Of a stretch of DNA of 64,000 nucleotides, positions 23,126 to 34,397 are shown in pieces. The DNA comes from Phlebopus portentosus (Eukaryota > Basidiomycota > Agaricomycetes > Boletales > Boletinellaceae): assembly GCA_037892935.1 (NCBI GenBank), contig JAYXKI010000012.1:1240001-1304000 (forward strand), given 5' to 3'. The first letter of the stretch is position 1. The number at the start of each line of letters is the position of its first letter. The position numbers were made by a program, and so were the translations under genes. Under the pieces are notes generated by a model. It saw nothing but the letters and a program-made list of their open reading frames with translations. It was not told the origin of the DNA and did not search any database.

Positions 23126-26100
23126 ATGGTACGTGTCCTTCAGTACTTGCAGACTATTGACACTGGTGGCTGGGCTAATATCCAAATTTGAGCAGTTCGC
23201 GGCTGCAACTCTCTTCTGCGTTTTGGCGATTTTCGTCATATTCCAGAAAATATTCGAAACGATCCTGCAAATCAATGATGTCTCGACTATTCACGGGGAA
23301 TTATCAAAGGAGCCTTCCGCGTTGTTCGATTGGACAACGGACGAGGAAGCAAGAGCGTTCGTTGTAAAGGAACGTTCCTCAAAGGTACGCGAGCATCGTG
23401 CCTTTGACCTTCTGACCCTGCATAACGCGAATTTGTAGAAATCAAGAGTGACAAGGCCTCCCGTTGTCTCTGACCGAAGAGGTCGAGGCATACAGTTGCG
23501 CCGTGAGGAAATTGACGGCTGGAGACGGTCCTCGTCTTTCAAGCCACGGAAACCTGAAGATCATCTTTCATATGACTTTGTTCCGTCGACTTGCCTTTGG
23601 ACAAGGACACCACATACCCCCACCGCCACCACCAACGGGGACGATCCGAGGCTGCCGAATCCGTTCCTAAACCACGTCGCTCATGTCGGGCCCGAGAGCG
23701 CTCCAGAGGACAATACGTCTCGAATCTCAAACGAGCGTTTCATGAACTCGAGAAAAGCACATCAGTGGTTCCACGTAGTACGTCGGAACGTGCTCCAGTA
23801 TAAACGAATGGACCTTTCCCTCCATCAAGGTGGCCTCCCGTATGAGTTTGCCTACATCCTTACCTTGGGATGGATACACCTGGAGGAGTGCAAAGCATGG
23901 GCCGATGGACGTCATACGATTGGCCAAGGCCTCGTCGATCTAGCTGAACAAAAGCAGAAAGGCGATGTGTGGAAACTCAGCGAATTCGATGTCACGACGA
24001 CCGAAGGTGAACTGGAGGAGTTCGTCGACAGTTGGATGAAACTTAAACGCCGCCCTGAGGATCTGAGGGGGTACAACAAGGCTGCGGATGATGAGGACCT
24101 TAAAAAATATGGCCTCCTAGGACCTGCGATCGCATCACTTGCTTCTCTCGAAGAAATCGATATGGCTTTGGCTGATCTTGCCGACCCAGAGCTTGGCCAA
24201 GAACTGGCCTTCGTCTCTGAGCGTCTGCGACCTATCTTCGAACTGCTTATCGAGGCCGTAAAGACGAGCACAACATCGGAAAGCGAGTTCGAATCGGAGG
24301 CGGACGAATCGCCTGAGGAACCTGAAAGCAGTGAAAGCACTGGGACTGCTGCCGCAAAACAGGACCAGGAAGAGTTTAAAGCCAAGACGCAGCATGTCGA
24401 TACGCACTCTGAGCTGATGAGACGACTCGAAGAGGAGCGAAAAAAAATCGGAAAACCCGCTGAGCCGGCGATCTCAGTAAGCAAGACTGTCCAACCGGAC
24501 AAACAAAATGTCGACTGCCGCCTTTCGATGGCACAACCGGCAAGTTCAGCTGAGGTTCTGCGTCAAAATGTAGCAAAGGCTACTAACGAGGGATCAGCAC
24601 ATGGTTCGCCAACATCTCACGGCGGCGGTTCCGTGCGTATATCCGAGCCTATGGGAGCAAATAATGCAACAAATGATGCCCATCGAGAGGACACGTCCAG
24701 CATGGCTAGCACTGCTCCTGGACCTCGTCCGAAGGATGCCATAGCAGATGACGCACAACTTAAGGCAGCGCAAACACAGCAGTCCAGTACTCGGCAGCAG
24801 GCACCAGTGCAGGCGTCGTCCCAGCCGACGAATCCAATGAATACGGGTCTCACCCGCCCACGAGTTTCTTCGAATCAATGCGAACCAAATTCTTTCAATC
24901 CTCGGCGTGAAACGGACGACATCCCCGGCATAGATAGTCAGACTACATCGAAAGCACGTCCAAAGGACGCGGCAGCAGAACCACAGCAGACCGGTACTGA
25001 GCAACAATCAACGAAGGGTGGGTCACCTCAGCCAACGGACCCCGCAAGAAAAGCGGATTTCACCCATCAGCAAGATTCTTTGAATCGCAATGAAGCGATT
25101 GCGCCCGAACCTCAGCATGAAACAAGCGAGGATGATCAAGATGAAATCGAGGTGGAAGCCGAGGTCCAGGAGAAAGAGGATGAGGAGGACGAGGATGAGG
25201 AGGATGAGGACGAGGTGGAAGCTGAGATTTGCGAGACTCCCGCAGAGGATGAACGAGACGAAATTGATGTTGGACCAGAAATTAAAAGGACGGAGGAGGA
25301 AGAAGAAGACGACGAAATCGACGTGGAAGCTGAGATACTGAAGGCAATCGCGGAGGAAGAAAAGGATATGAAAGACGCGAAAGCAAGGCTCCTGGAGATA
25401 CTGGCGTCGGACGGAGAAGATTCTGACATGGAGGAATGCACGGCCCCCAGTGCGCCGCATACATTAAATGAAAATGTCGTGCACAGCGACTCTACGATGG
25501 GTCTCGACGAGACGATAGAATATGTAACAAGGGTGGAAGAGGACGTCGCAATGGACTCATGCTGTCAGGAAGTCGAGATGGAGCCGGAGGTCAAAGGACC
25601 TGAGGTTTCGATAGATGCGCAAGGTCCAGAGCCAACTCCATCTGCACAAATCACTCCGCAACCAACGATCCCAGTAATAAAGCAGGAGAAAGTTACTGAA
25701 GAAGCGGAAATGACGGATGCGCCGTCAGTAGCAGCGCCAGCGTCAACGTCTCCGAAGACCCTTTTCCCGTCACCAACGTCCAAGATTCCGGGAACCAGTC
25801 CAAGGTCGGATTCAATTGAGATGAAAGATGTGACGCCTGCTGTTGCCTCGACGCCCGTGGCCCATCCTTCGTCGGCCTGGACGCCGACTCTTCCAGCTGT
25901 CGTGGCTAACTCACCATTTCGTATTTCGGCTACTCTTCCAGCATCTCAAGCTCAACCAGGCGTGGCTCCGCAAAAACAAACAGGAACAGCGCCCTCTCAA
26001 TCTGGAGTAACTGTGACAAAGCCTAGCTTGACCCGAACGACTTTGAACACGCTTGGATGCATTCCTAAGAAGTCGACACCGGAGGGAATGCAAGGTGCGA

Positions 26101-27281
26101 CACCTGCTCCCGTCACGGCGGAAGAACCTGCTCCTCGTCCAGCTGCCCCGCAAATCGTTGTTTCATCTCCGACTCCCACATCTGTCGGTCCCTCTGTGAG
26201 CGAGCCTGCACGTCCGCCTACGCCTGCCTTGAAGCCAGAAGTAAGGCAGACTCTATTCGGACCGGTCTTTATCAAACCTCCACAAACAAAAACAGCACCT
26301 ACTGCTCAGCCTCCAGCAGAAATCTCTCAACCTCAGCCGGAATCAACGTTACCAATGCAACCAATGCGCTACGTTGCGCCGAAAGAGACACATCCGACTC
26401 CGTTCATGCCAAGTCGAGCTCAAACGGATGCTCTTTTTGCCCAAAAGGCCAACAGTACAGCGGCATCATCGAGCTCAAGTAAGTCCATGCCACCACCGGA
26501 TTTCATTCCGTCAAAGCCCAAGCCGGGTGCATTGATGCCTCCGCCGGACTTCATTCCGTCGAAGTCCAAACCGAGCACGTTGATGCCTCCGCCGGACTTC
26601 ATTCCATCGAAGCCGAAGTCGAGCTCGCCAATGCAAACACAGAACTTCGGTCAGACATCAGCCAAGGCGGGCCCAAGCTCTTTGATGCCGCCTCCAAATT
26701 TCATTCCATCGAAGTCAGCGCCGATGGGCTCGACGGAAAAGATGCAATCGATGGTCTCTGCTCGGCCGTTTGCCGCCCCATCCACTGCTCCGAGACGTGC
26801 GCCGCAAATAAAGCTGCCGACGCGTGCCCCGACAACGTCTATTACTGTCGGACACTCGGGCATGGCGTCATTTTCACCTTCGAGTAACCTAATGAGGCAG
26901 GTTGCTGCAAACGCGAGGAAACAGCAGCAGATCAGAAATGGTGGTAAGAAGCGCGACGAATCAGATAACATCAATAAGAACGCTCAGCCGGAAGCTGGAC
27001 CTTCCAAGGTCGACCTGTCGAAGACATCTCCAGCTGTAGAACATCAGCCGAAAGCTGGCTCCTCCGCGTCTGGACCTTCGGCGATATCATTGCCACCGGC
27101 GACATCATCGTCATCGCCGTCATCGTCATCAACGCTTGACAAGGGTAAAGCGTCGGCAGTATCGTCGTCGCCAGCGGTATCATCGGCGCCAGACAAGGGC
27201 AAAGGAACAGTGACTACTTGGGAGGACGAGGACGGTATATGGGAACACGATAGTGAGTCGGGTGAGACTTTACTGTGGTGA
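23126..27281 (+). CDS. DGW-family orphan protein with hydrophobic N-terminus and acidic and repeat-rich tail (copy 2)
   Basis: Proposed exons are 23126-23128 (the ATG alone), 23196-23384 and 23439-27281, giving 1,344 residues. All junctions are phase 0 and GT-AG. Exon 2 starts with a hydrophobic stretch, ATLFCVLAIFVIF, then turns basic (ERSSK). The conserved domain covers about residues 165-340: MNSRKAHQWFHVVRRNV, LHQGGLPYEFAYIL, GWIHLEECKAWADGRHTIGQ. Next comes a Glu/Asp-rich region (nt 25,130-25,440), then IKQE followed by EMTDAP, an EGMQG-TP motif, four MPPPDFIPSK-type repeats and a Trp/Glu-rich end. No known domain was recognised. Copy 3 shares domain position, N-terminal hydrophobicity and both tail motifs. 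An acceptor near 23308 is an alternative start of exon 2 and would remove the hydrophobic segment. Confidence 0.75.
25140..25440 (+). other. Acidic low-complexity region in DGW copy 2
   Basis: Dense GAG/GAT codons encode runs such as EDEEDEDEEDEDE and EEEEEDDEIDVEAE. Acidic tracts of this kind occur in histone-binding and chromatin proteins (family knowledge); here the role is unknown. Confidence 0.8.
26487..26720 (+). repeat. Coding tandem repeat of 48 nt (MPPPDFIPSK units)
   Basis: Units start at 26487, 26535 and 26583 with exact 48-nt spacing; a diverged fourth starts at 26685. Each encodes M-P-P-P-(D/N)-F-I-P-S-K followed by a short variable linker. Confidence 0.9.
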
Positions 27282-29539
27282 TAGCGTCTTTTGTGCCCAG
27301 CATTTCGGCTGCCAACTCATTCCCTCAGTTTTCTTTCTCGATCTCTACTTTTCCTTCTCTTTTTCGTCGTCGTCTAGTGTAAGTTATTCTGTAATCTGCT
27401 AGTCATTGGATTTGTTCCTTCGGATTGGATGCACTGTACATACTCTATCACGCACTGTTTCTCAAGTTCTCGTGTTTTCCGCGTTTCTTCGCCTTCACTG
27501 TACAATTTGACGTATTCTTCGCTGCATTATTATCACTTTTCAAAGACAAAAGTTCCGCATTTTCTTCATAACTTGATCACTGGTCAGCGAGAGGGTGAAC
27601 AGAATGAAGAGTCGTTGGTCATCGCAATCAGTTTTGATACATTGGCACGTGATTCATCACTTGCAAACAAATGACGGCCTTGTTGAAACAATTCATCACA
27701 CTTTCGTACTCTACGAGAGACAAATCACAGGAAGGTAGAAAGCTAGAATTATAAGCTACGCAAAAAAGGAGGTATTATGACCAAAGAGACGAGCAGAATT
27801 AGTATCCCCTAGGTCATCCTCAATGGGAATGGATCACGACAGGGAGAATAGTACCACTCGCATCATATATGGAGGATCATGTAAAAAGGCATTCCAAGCC
27901 TACAACAACTGAGGTTTGTCATAAGACAGTCCACACAGATACAACGGGACATATACCAGGAAAAGCAACCGGGAGCACTTAAGAGAAGAAAAGATCCTGT
28001 AACAGATACTCTCGCTGAACTCTTTATTACCTGGATCTAATGCAAAGGACTCTCGAAGACTCCATTGCGCTAGATCGTGACATAACTCAGGCTCTGTAAC
28101 GAGAGTATTAGCGACAGTATCTGCAGGAGCCGCTACGAATATGCATCAAAGACGCTCCGAATCGCTCTTCTCAAGGACGGGTTGCACCCGGCTTTGCATG
28201 AACAGACATCGATGGACGAGTAGCCGAGGTAGCGACGAAGCGGAACGCATCACTGAGATGCGGCGGGTAGGGGCTCCTAGGATCGAGGAATTCATCTCGC
28301 TGCACCACCGAAAAGAAATCCTATTGCTTCTACAGCACATGGCTTGCATCCAGGCCCAGCATTGGAAGCAGACTTACAGTGTTGACCATGAGTCCACCTT
28401 GTGACGCGCCATTTGCTAGACATACAGTCTATGGTTGTTGTGATTAACCATATTTCTCCAAAGCCTATCGACGATAATCGCGTCGATCTTCCTGTTTCTG
28501 AGAAAGTCCCGATGATACCGCCTGCTCTAATCTGCAACGTGCAAACACGTTCTCGAGGACACATGGAGGGAAGGTTTTTGCTCAGTCTCGACAAGCCTTC
28601 TTACGAAGGACCACCTTCGACTTTGGGAGAATAGACAGAATAAATATACCTCTCTTACACCCCAAATCTCCCCTCCGTAGAGACGCATAATCACTATGCT
28701 TGGGAAGACAACTTCCAGCCTGCACGTCACATGTACCGCAACTACCAAACGGATAAGCTGAACGGAGGTAGCGCTCTACATAATAAATTTGATCAAAGAC
28801 GACAGCGCATGAACGACGACTGGTGATCGATAACCGAACAAGAAAAAATTCCACCGTAGGCAACAATACAACATCCAGCCAATCTGGTCATCGGTCATAT
28901 ATCAAGCACAACCCAAGTCAACGAGGGCATGATCAGGCCCCGGTATCCCAGTCATCTGAGAATCCACTGCAAGTGGTACTTCCCTCGAAATCGCCACCAT
29001 CTTGGACAGTTGGATATGAGTTGAGACAAAGACACGAAAAAACAATAGTGCGCGATTGATTGTGAAAGTAGGCCTGGAAGGCTCGCCAAAGGCGATGACT
29101 ACTTCCTTCATCTTAGCAAGGCGCCGAATGGCGTCGCATAGTCTGCATTTCCATCGACACCGACATCACAAGTGTCTGTCTGTGTATGAGCCTTCATAAC
29201 CAAGAGGGAGAAGGAGGGAGGAGAACAACATGGAGGTCTAGTGTAGGATGCAAACGGTCGGTCGACTGATTAGTGAGCATATCAATCGCTCATCACCTGA
29301 GTATAAACCTTCCTATCGTGGCGCGATCTTTCATTACATAATCACAAGGAATTCTATTCTCTCAATCTTCAAGCCACCAAGGCCTTGCCATTCAGCTACC
29401 AAGGGTCCTCTTTGTTTCCAGCAAGCCAAAAGGGCCGTGGCTTCAATCGCTGTCTTACCTTCTCTCCATTGCCTTCTCGTAGTTGCATACCTTCTATTCT
29501 TCAATATTTTCCTCTCAAATCCTTTAAGAACTCCCAATA
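27282..29539. other. Gene-free region between DGW copies 2 and 3
   Basis: 2.26 kb. The left 400 bp is pyrimidine-rich and probably 3' UTR. The rest has only short, low-quality frames on both strands. No repeat or RNA gene was recognised. Confidence 0.45.
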
Positions 29540-32500
29540 ATGACCTGGTTAATGGTGCGTATATGCAGTTAAGCGTGATCCTATTGCGGAGCCCTCGAGC
29601 TCATCATTGTCCTGCATAGACCGTGATGACGCCCATGCTATACATCACGTTACTATTTCTCCTTGAAGGAATAGTTGGCCTTCTTCAGACGCACCAGTAC
29701 TCCGTTTTGTCTGAGCCACCTAATGGTACATCAACGTTAGAGCCTTCCTCAGCAACGTACCCAACGTCAATAGAAGCCGAAGACAACCAGGATGATGCTG
29801 GACCAAAGCGAAAGAAGAAAAGCTCAAAGGTACGTCCCTCACTCATACTATCCTTATATTTTCTAACGACTCGTCAAAGAAACGGAAAGCGGCTAAGTCG
29901 CAAGCAACAGAGGATGCCCGCGGCTTATCCAAAGACGAAATCAATAGATGGTGTTCCTCTACATCGCGGACAACACATAGGCGCAGAGCATCTAGCCACG
30001 ATGACTACGACTCCACCCCTACCAACAGATTCTCCGCGAGATTCGATGACGAGATCTACACACCTCCACGACGAATGGCTCCATCCGAAACAACTCCCCA
30101 AGAACGCGTCGAACCCATTGGCGACTCGTTCACCGAATCCCCTCCCGAACCCAAGCAGCACTTCATGAACTCAAGGAAGGCGCATCAATGGTTCTATACG
30201 GTGTACCGCAACGTAATCGAATACGAGAGGAGAGATCTCTATCTTCATCAAGGCGGGTTACCTCACGAGTTCGCTTACATCCTCGCGCAAGGGTGGATCG
30301 ACCTGTCAGAGTGCGTCAAGTGGAAAGACGGACGTCATACGATCGGACAAGGAATATTCGACTTGGCGGCTCAAAGTCGTCGGGGAGAAGAGTGGATGCA
30401 ATCACCCTTTGACATGCCCATGGGCGAAGCGGAGCTGGGAGCGTTCACAACGAGCTGGATGAACATAGAACGAAGCCCTGAAGAGAGACTTCCGTACACC
30501 TGGTCGCTGGATCGAGAGGACCGCGTGAAATATGGGCCGTTTGGACCTGCACTCGCGCATTTTGCACGTCCAGGTAGGCTTGAGAGAATCGTGGACAGTC
30601 TGATCAACCGAAAGGATGATGTTGACATGTCTTGCTTTCCCGGCCACGTAAAATCCATTTTTGATCTACTAGCCATAAGTGACGAGAGCGATGACGACCT
30701 AGATTTTGAAACTGATTCCCAAGGCACGATGGAATCGCAGGATCCAGCCGAAGCTGTCAATGGTCCCCAGGAGTTTTCTGTCGATTCTCAACCTCCTTTA
30801 GAGGATATAGAAGAGGAGAGGACAAGAGCTGAGATTCGCCGTCTGGAGGACGAAAAAAAGAAATTGGCCGAACAGCTTGAAGAGGCGCTTGCGCAGGACG
30901 ACGAACCCGGCGATATCGCCACTGAGACGAGCGGAGTCTTGCACGGTCCTGCTCCGAACGATGCATCGGGAACAGTGGCCAGTCAAGACGCTTCTCGAAA
31001 TGGCCACGAAGTTGCTCTGGCGGAGCAGCTTGGACCGGATGCCGCGACCACGCCAGTAGAGCCAGAGGCGACAAACATGGCGGATGAGACTTGCACTCAG
31101 GAAGAAACACCACTCACGACCCTAAACACTGAGTATCAGCAGTCTGTAGTCCCACTGTCCACTCCCGGGCCCAGTCCTGGACAACAAGACATGTTTGCCG
31201 GAGAAACACCACCTGCATCACTAAAAGTTGACGATCAGCAGTTCGCAGCACAACCACCCGCTCCCGAGCTTGGTCCCGGAGAACAAGATCCGTTTGCCGG
31301 TATGAGCGAGTTGGATGCTTTAGAAAAAGCAGTGAAAATGTTTCTTGCTGGAACGGCTACGAACGCCGAGGGTACTGGGAGTTCGGACAACAAGACTAGT
31401 TCGGAAGGCTCGCTTCAAGGACAGGCGCAATCTGGTCAAGACTCGAGTACGTCGCATGTTATACAAGGCGGCTTTGCGATTTCTTCCAGCAATCAAATCA
31501 GCGACATGGATGAATTCGCTCGATCTCTGGAAGCCGAGCTGGATCACGAACCTGAACAAGGGGATGGCGACTGTAACATGGACGGTCCCATCCCGGTCGC
31601 GCAACAGTCTGGACCGACGACTCGGGATATGGACATCCAGTGTACTGACGCCTCCCAGTTCACGTTCCAATCTGCTCCGCTGGGATACATGGGAATGGAT
31701 GACGTTGAAATGGCGGCCCCTCCCATGCCCGAATACGATATGCTTCCTGAAGTGGAAGAGCCTATGGTCCAGATGGACTGCGAGTATGCGCCGTTACATT
31801 GGTCGCCCCCTGCTCAGACTGCGTTTTCATGCCCGCAACAATGGGGCTATTCTGGCCTTCAGCCTTTCGTTGCCGTGTCAGAAGCGACACCGATCAAAGA
31901 GGAGGAAATGGTAGATGCAGCACCAATGCCAGAGCCAGCACCCGTGCGTTCAACGGCACTACCATTGATCCAGAGGTTGCTTCGCCAGAAGTCTGAAGGT
32001 ATGCAAGGTATAACACCCGTCGGTGCCCCTTCGGACGCTCCTTTACCTCCACAACCGGACGTATCGCGATCTAATACACAATCAGGAGTACCACAGATCG
32101 TGATATCTCCACCGGCTCCCGTGTTCGACTGTCACGATACGACGGGCTCTGCTACCCAGTGCCCGACAGCAGTCCCTTCTGTCATGAACGTAGTCGGGGG
32201 ATCGATTCACAAAGGGGACCACCAACTCCCGAATGACCCGGAATCATCTTCTGAAAGTCCTTACCGAGTTTCGCATTCTTTCGTACCTCCTTCGGAGAAA
32301 TCCTCCGTCATCCTGGCTGATAATACGGCAAATGATCTGCCAGATTATGCCTCCGATGACGATAAGGAGAATGCCGCACCATCCGGTTCATCCAAAGCTG
32401 GCCTATCGGCATCGGTAAACCATTCGTCGCCATTTGTCACTGGCTCATCCGCGATTCCATCTAGAAAGACCTCGATAGAGTCCGCTTCACCATCTCTGGC

Positions 32501-32585
32501 TCCTGCACAGAAGTCGGCAGATTCACAATCGGTGCTCGATCTGCTCAGGGAGGTGGAGGTCCAGGCCAACACGATGCTCACGTAG
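29540..32585 (+). CDS. DGW-family orphan protein with hydrophobic N-terminus (copy 3)
   Basis: Proposed exons are 29540-29554, 29620-29829 and 29880-32585, giving 976 residues with phase-0 GT-AG junctions. The short first exon (MTWLM) is followed by a hydrophobic segment, MLYITLLFLLEGIVGLL, then a basic run KRKKKSSK. The conserved domain lies at about residues 170-345: MNSRKAHQWFYTVYRNV, LHQGGLPHEFAYIL, GWIDLSECVKWKDGRHTIGQ. A predicted coiled-coil-like stretch (TRAEIRRLEDEKKKLAEQLE) follows, then a disordered tail rich in Pro, Gln, Asp and Met. The tail carries PIKEEEMVDAAP and EGMQGITP, both shared with copy 2. Function is unknown. Copies 2 and 3 lie in tandem 2.3 kb apart, which fits a local duplication that has since diverged strongly. 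Confidence 0.75.
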
Positions 32586-33020
32586 CTCACCTCATTATTG
32601 AAGCTTCATCGGATTTCTTTTCCTGCGTTTTTGTTTAGTTTTCTCTGGATAGATTTAGCACTTAACTTATTTTATTTACGTTTGTCTCCCTGTTTTCCAT
32701 CGCACCGAATCATATCGCATTGTTTTAGTTTCGCTTTCTGTTGCTTTCATTGCTGTATTATCGCTGCCTGTACTTCTTACTTTGCAACAATCGTAGTTTC
32801 GCACTTGCCTCATAAAATCGGGTGGGAGATGCTGCAAGAATGGAAGAAAGTTACGAGGTTGATCAATGATGAAATCGAGATTTAAATATTGAATGGAAGG
32901 TTACAGAGCACATGATCGTGAAATGTTACTGCCCGATTCAGCCGACCTGTCATGACACGCAACGCGTTTCACAACTTACTTGATGGTGGTTGGTACATAA
33001 CACGCAATTGAAGCCCCAAA
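32586..33020. other. Intergenic region, 3' of DGW copy 3 and 5' of the p24 gene
   Basis: 435 bp. The left part is T-rich 3' flank; the right part is presumably the p24 promoter. Nothing else was seen. Confidence 0.4.
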
Positions 33021-33882
33021 ATGCTTCCCTTACCTTTGCTGGGTCTGCTGGCCTCTTTCTTACTGCCTACAGCAGTCGAAGGTTCGGCTCTAACAACCGC
33101 CATCGCACCGAATGAGCGACTATGTTTCTACGCCGACGTGGACAAGGCAGGGGAGAAGATAGGCGTGCGTCCATTCTGTTCTCGACCTTATATGTCTTAA
33201 CTGACATAGCACTTCAGTTCTACTTTGCCGTCCAATCAGGAGGATCTTTTGAAATTGACTACGAAGTGAAGGATCCGAATGACAAAGACATTCTTGACGG
33301 CAACAACGAACGACAAGGAGATTTCGTTCTCACCGCCAACACTCCCGGCGAATACTCGTTTTGCTTCACCAATGACATGGGCACTCTCGCCGAGAAGTTT
33401 ATCGACTTCGATATCATGGTTGAAAGCGAACCAAGACGCGAACCTTCGACGAAACCTGGTCAACTGCAGGATCATTCTAGTGCGCTCGAGGAGAGCATCT
33501 TCAGGCTGAACGGACAGTTATTGAGTATTAAGAGGACGCAGAAATTGTGTGTCAACTGTCCCCTTGTCGTTTCTGCTGTGTTATCTGACCAGTTCGCTTA
33601 GCTTCCATACACGCGAAAATCGAGGTTTCTCAGTCGTGAAATCCACTCAAAAGTAATTCAAATCCGACTTTTCCTGGGAGCTGTTAATTAACACTTCATC
33701 CAGCAAAATATTCTGGTTCGCAGTCCTAGAAGTGTTAGGCGTCGTAGGCATGGCAATGTGTGTTCTTCTCTCACCTGCCAGACTATCACATTCATCACTG
33801 ACTCAAACTCTTAATCCTCAGAGCACAAGTATACATCCTGCAGACATTCTTCACGAAGACAGGGAGGAGATACAAAGTATAG
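33021..33882 (+). CDS. p24 / emp24-family cargo receptor of the early secretory pathway
   Basis: Five exons, 33021-33164, 33218-33546, 33602-33652, 33704-33757 and 33822-33882, give 212 residues, a normal p24 length. Seen here: a signal peptide (MLPLPLLGLLASFLLPTAVE), a GOLD domain with the Cys pair in ERLCFYAD and YSFCFTNDM, the motif FIDFDIMVE, a coiled coil, and the family signature HTRENRGFSVVKSTQ just before the membrane helix IFWFAVLEVLGVVGMAI. The short cytosolic tail ends FFTKTGRRYKV; the FF pair and basic residues fit COPII/COPI binding. p24 proteins sort cargo between ER and Golgi. The YSFCF(S/T)N pattern suggests the gamma-like (Erp2/3/4-type) subgroup, but subgroup assignment is an inference. 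Confidence 0.9.
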
Positions 33883-34397
33883 CAACAACGGTATTACGCT
33901 TTCTTTCTTTCGCTTAGGAGTTCTCCATTTGCTCTTCACGCCGGACTACGTATTTCCTCATGTCCTAATTTATGGTCTTTCGTCTCAACCGACGCTATCA
34001 TCCGACGGAATGAGTGACCATACTAATGCACTAAAAGCCAGCACACGATGGCCTTGGAAGGAAAGCAAGTCATTATCGCACGTTAGTTTTATGAGAAACC
34101 ACTCGGGTGTCAATTGCATTCAACAAACCGGGGGCAAGCGCTTTACAGGTACAGATACAACATGCAGATTAGAAGTGATCGAGAGAAAGCTACGAAAACA
34201 AAAGAAATAAGTGAAGAATAAATATACACACCAAAAATGGAAATGCTCAAAGAAATCGTACAGCGAGGCGCGAACAAAGAATCGAAACAACTGTCAGGAC
34301 AACCGAAAAGCCGAAAGCCAGAAAAGACAGCTAAAAGAAGATGAAAGCGGAGCCACCACACGACAGTTTTCCGAACCACACCTGCTTATAATCAATG
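33883..34397. other. Convergent 3' intergenic region
   Basis: 515 bp between the ends of the p24 gene and DGW copy 4. Short frames only; A-rich toward the right. No feature assigned. Confidence 0.4.

Noticed and set aside
30798..31113. Minus-strand frames opposite DGW copy 3
   Set aside because: Antisense shadows of the long exon without any recognisable family.
32586..32885. Plus-strand frame of 95 residues after DGW copy 3
   Set aside because: T-rich 3' UTR-like sequence; it resembles a membrane peptide only by composition.
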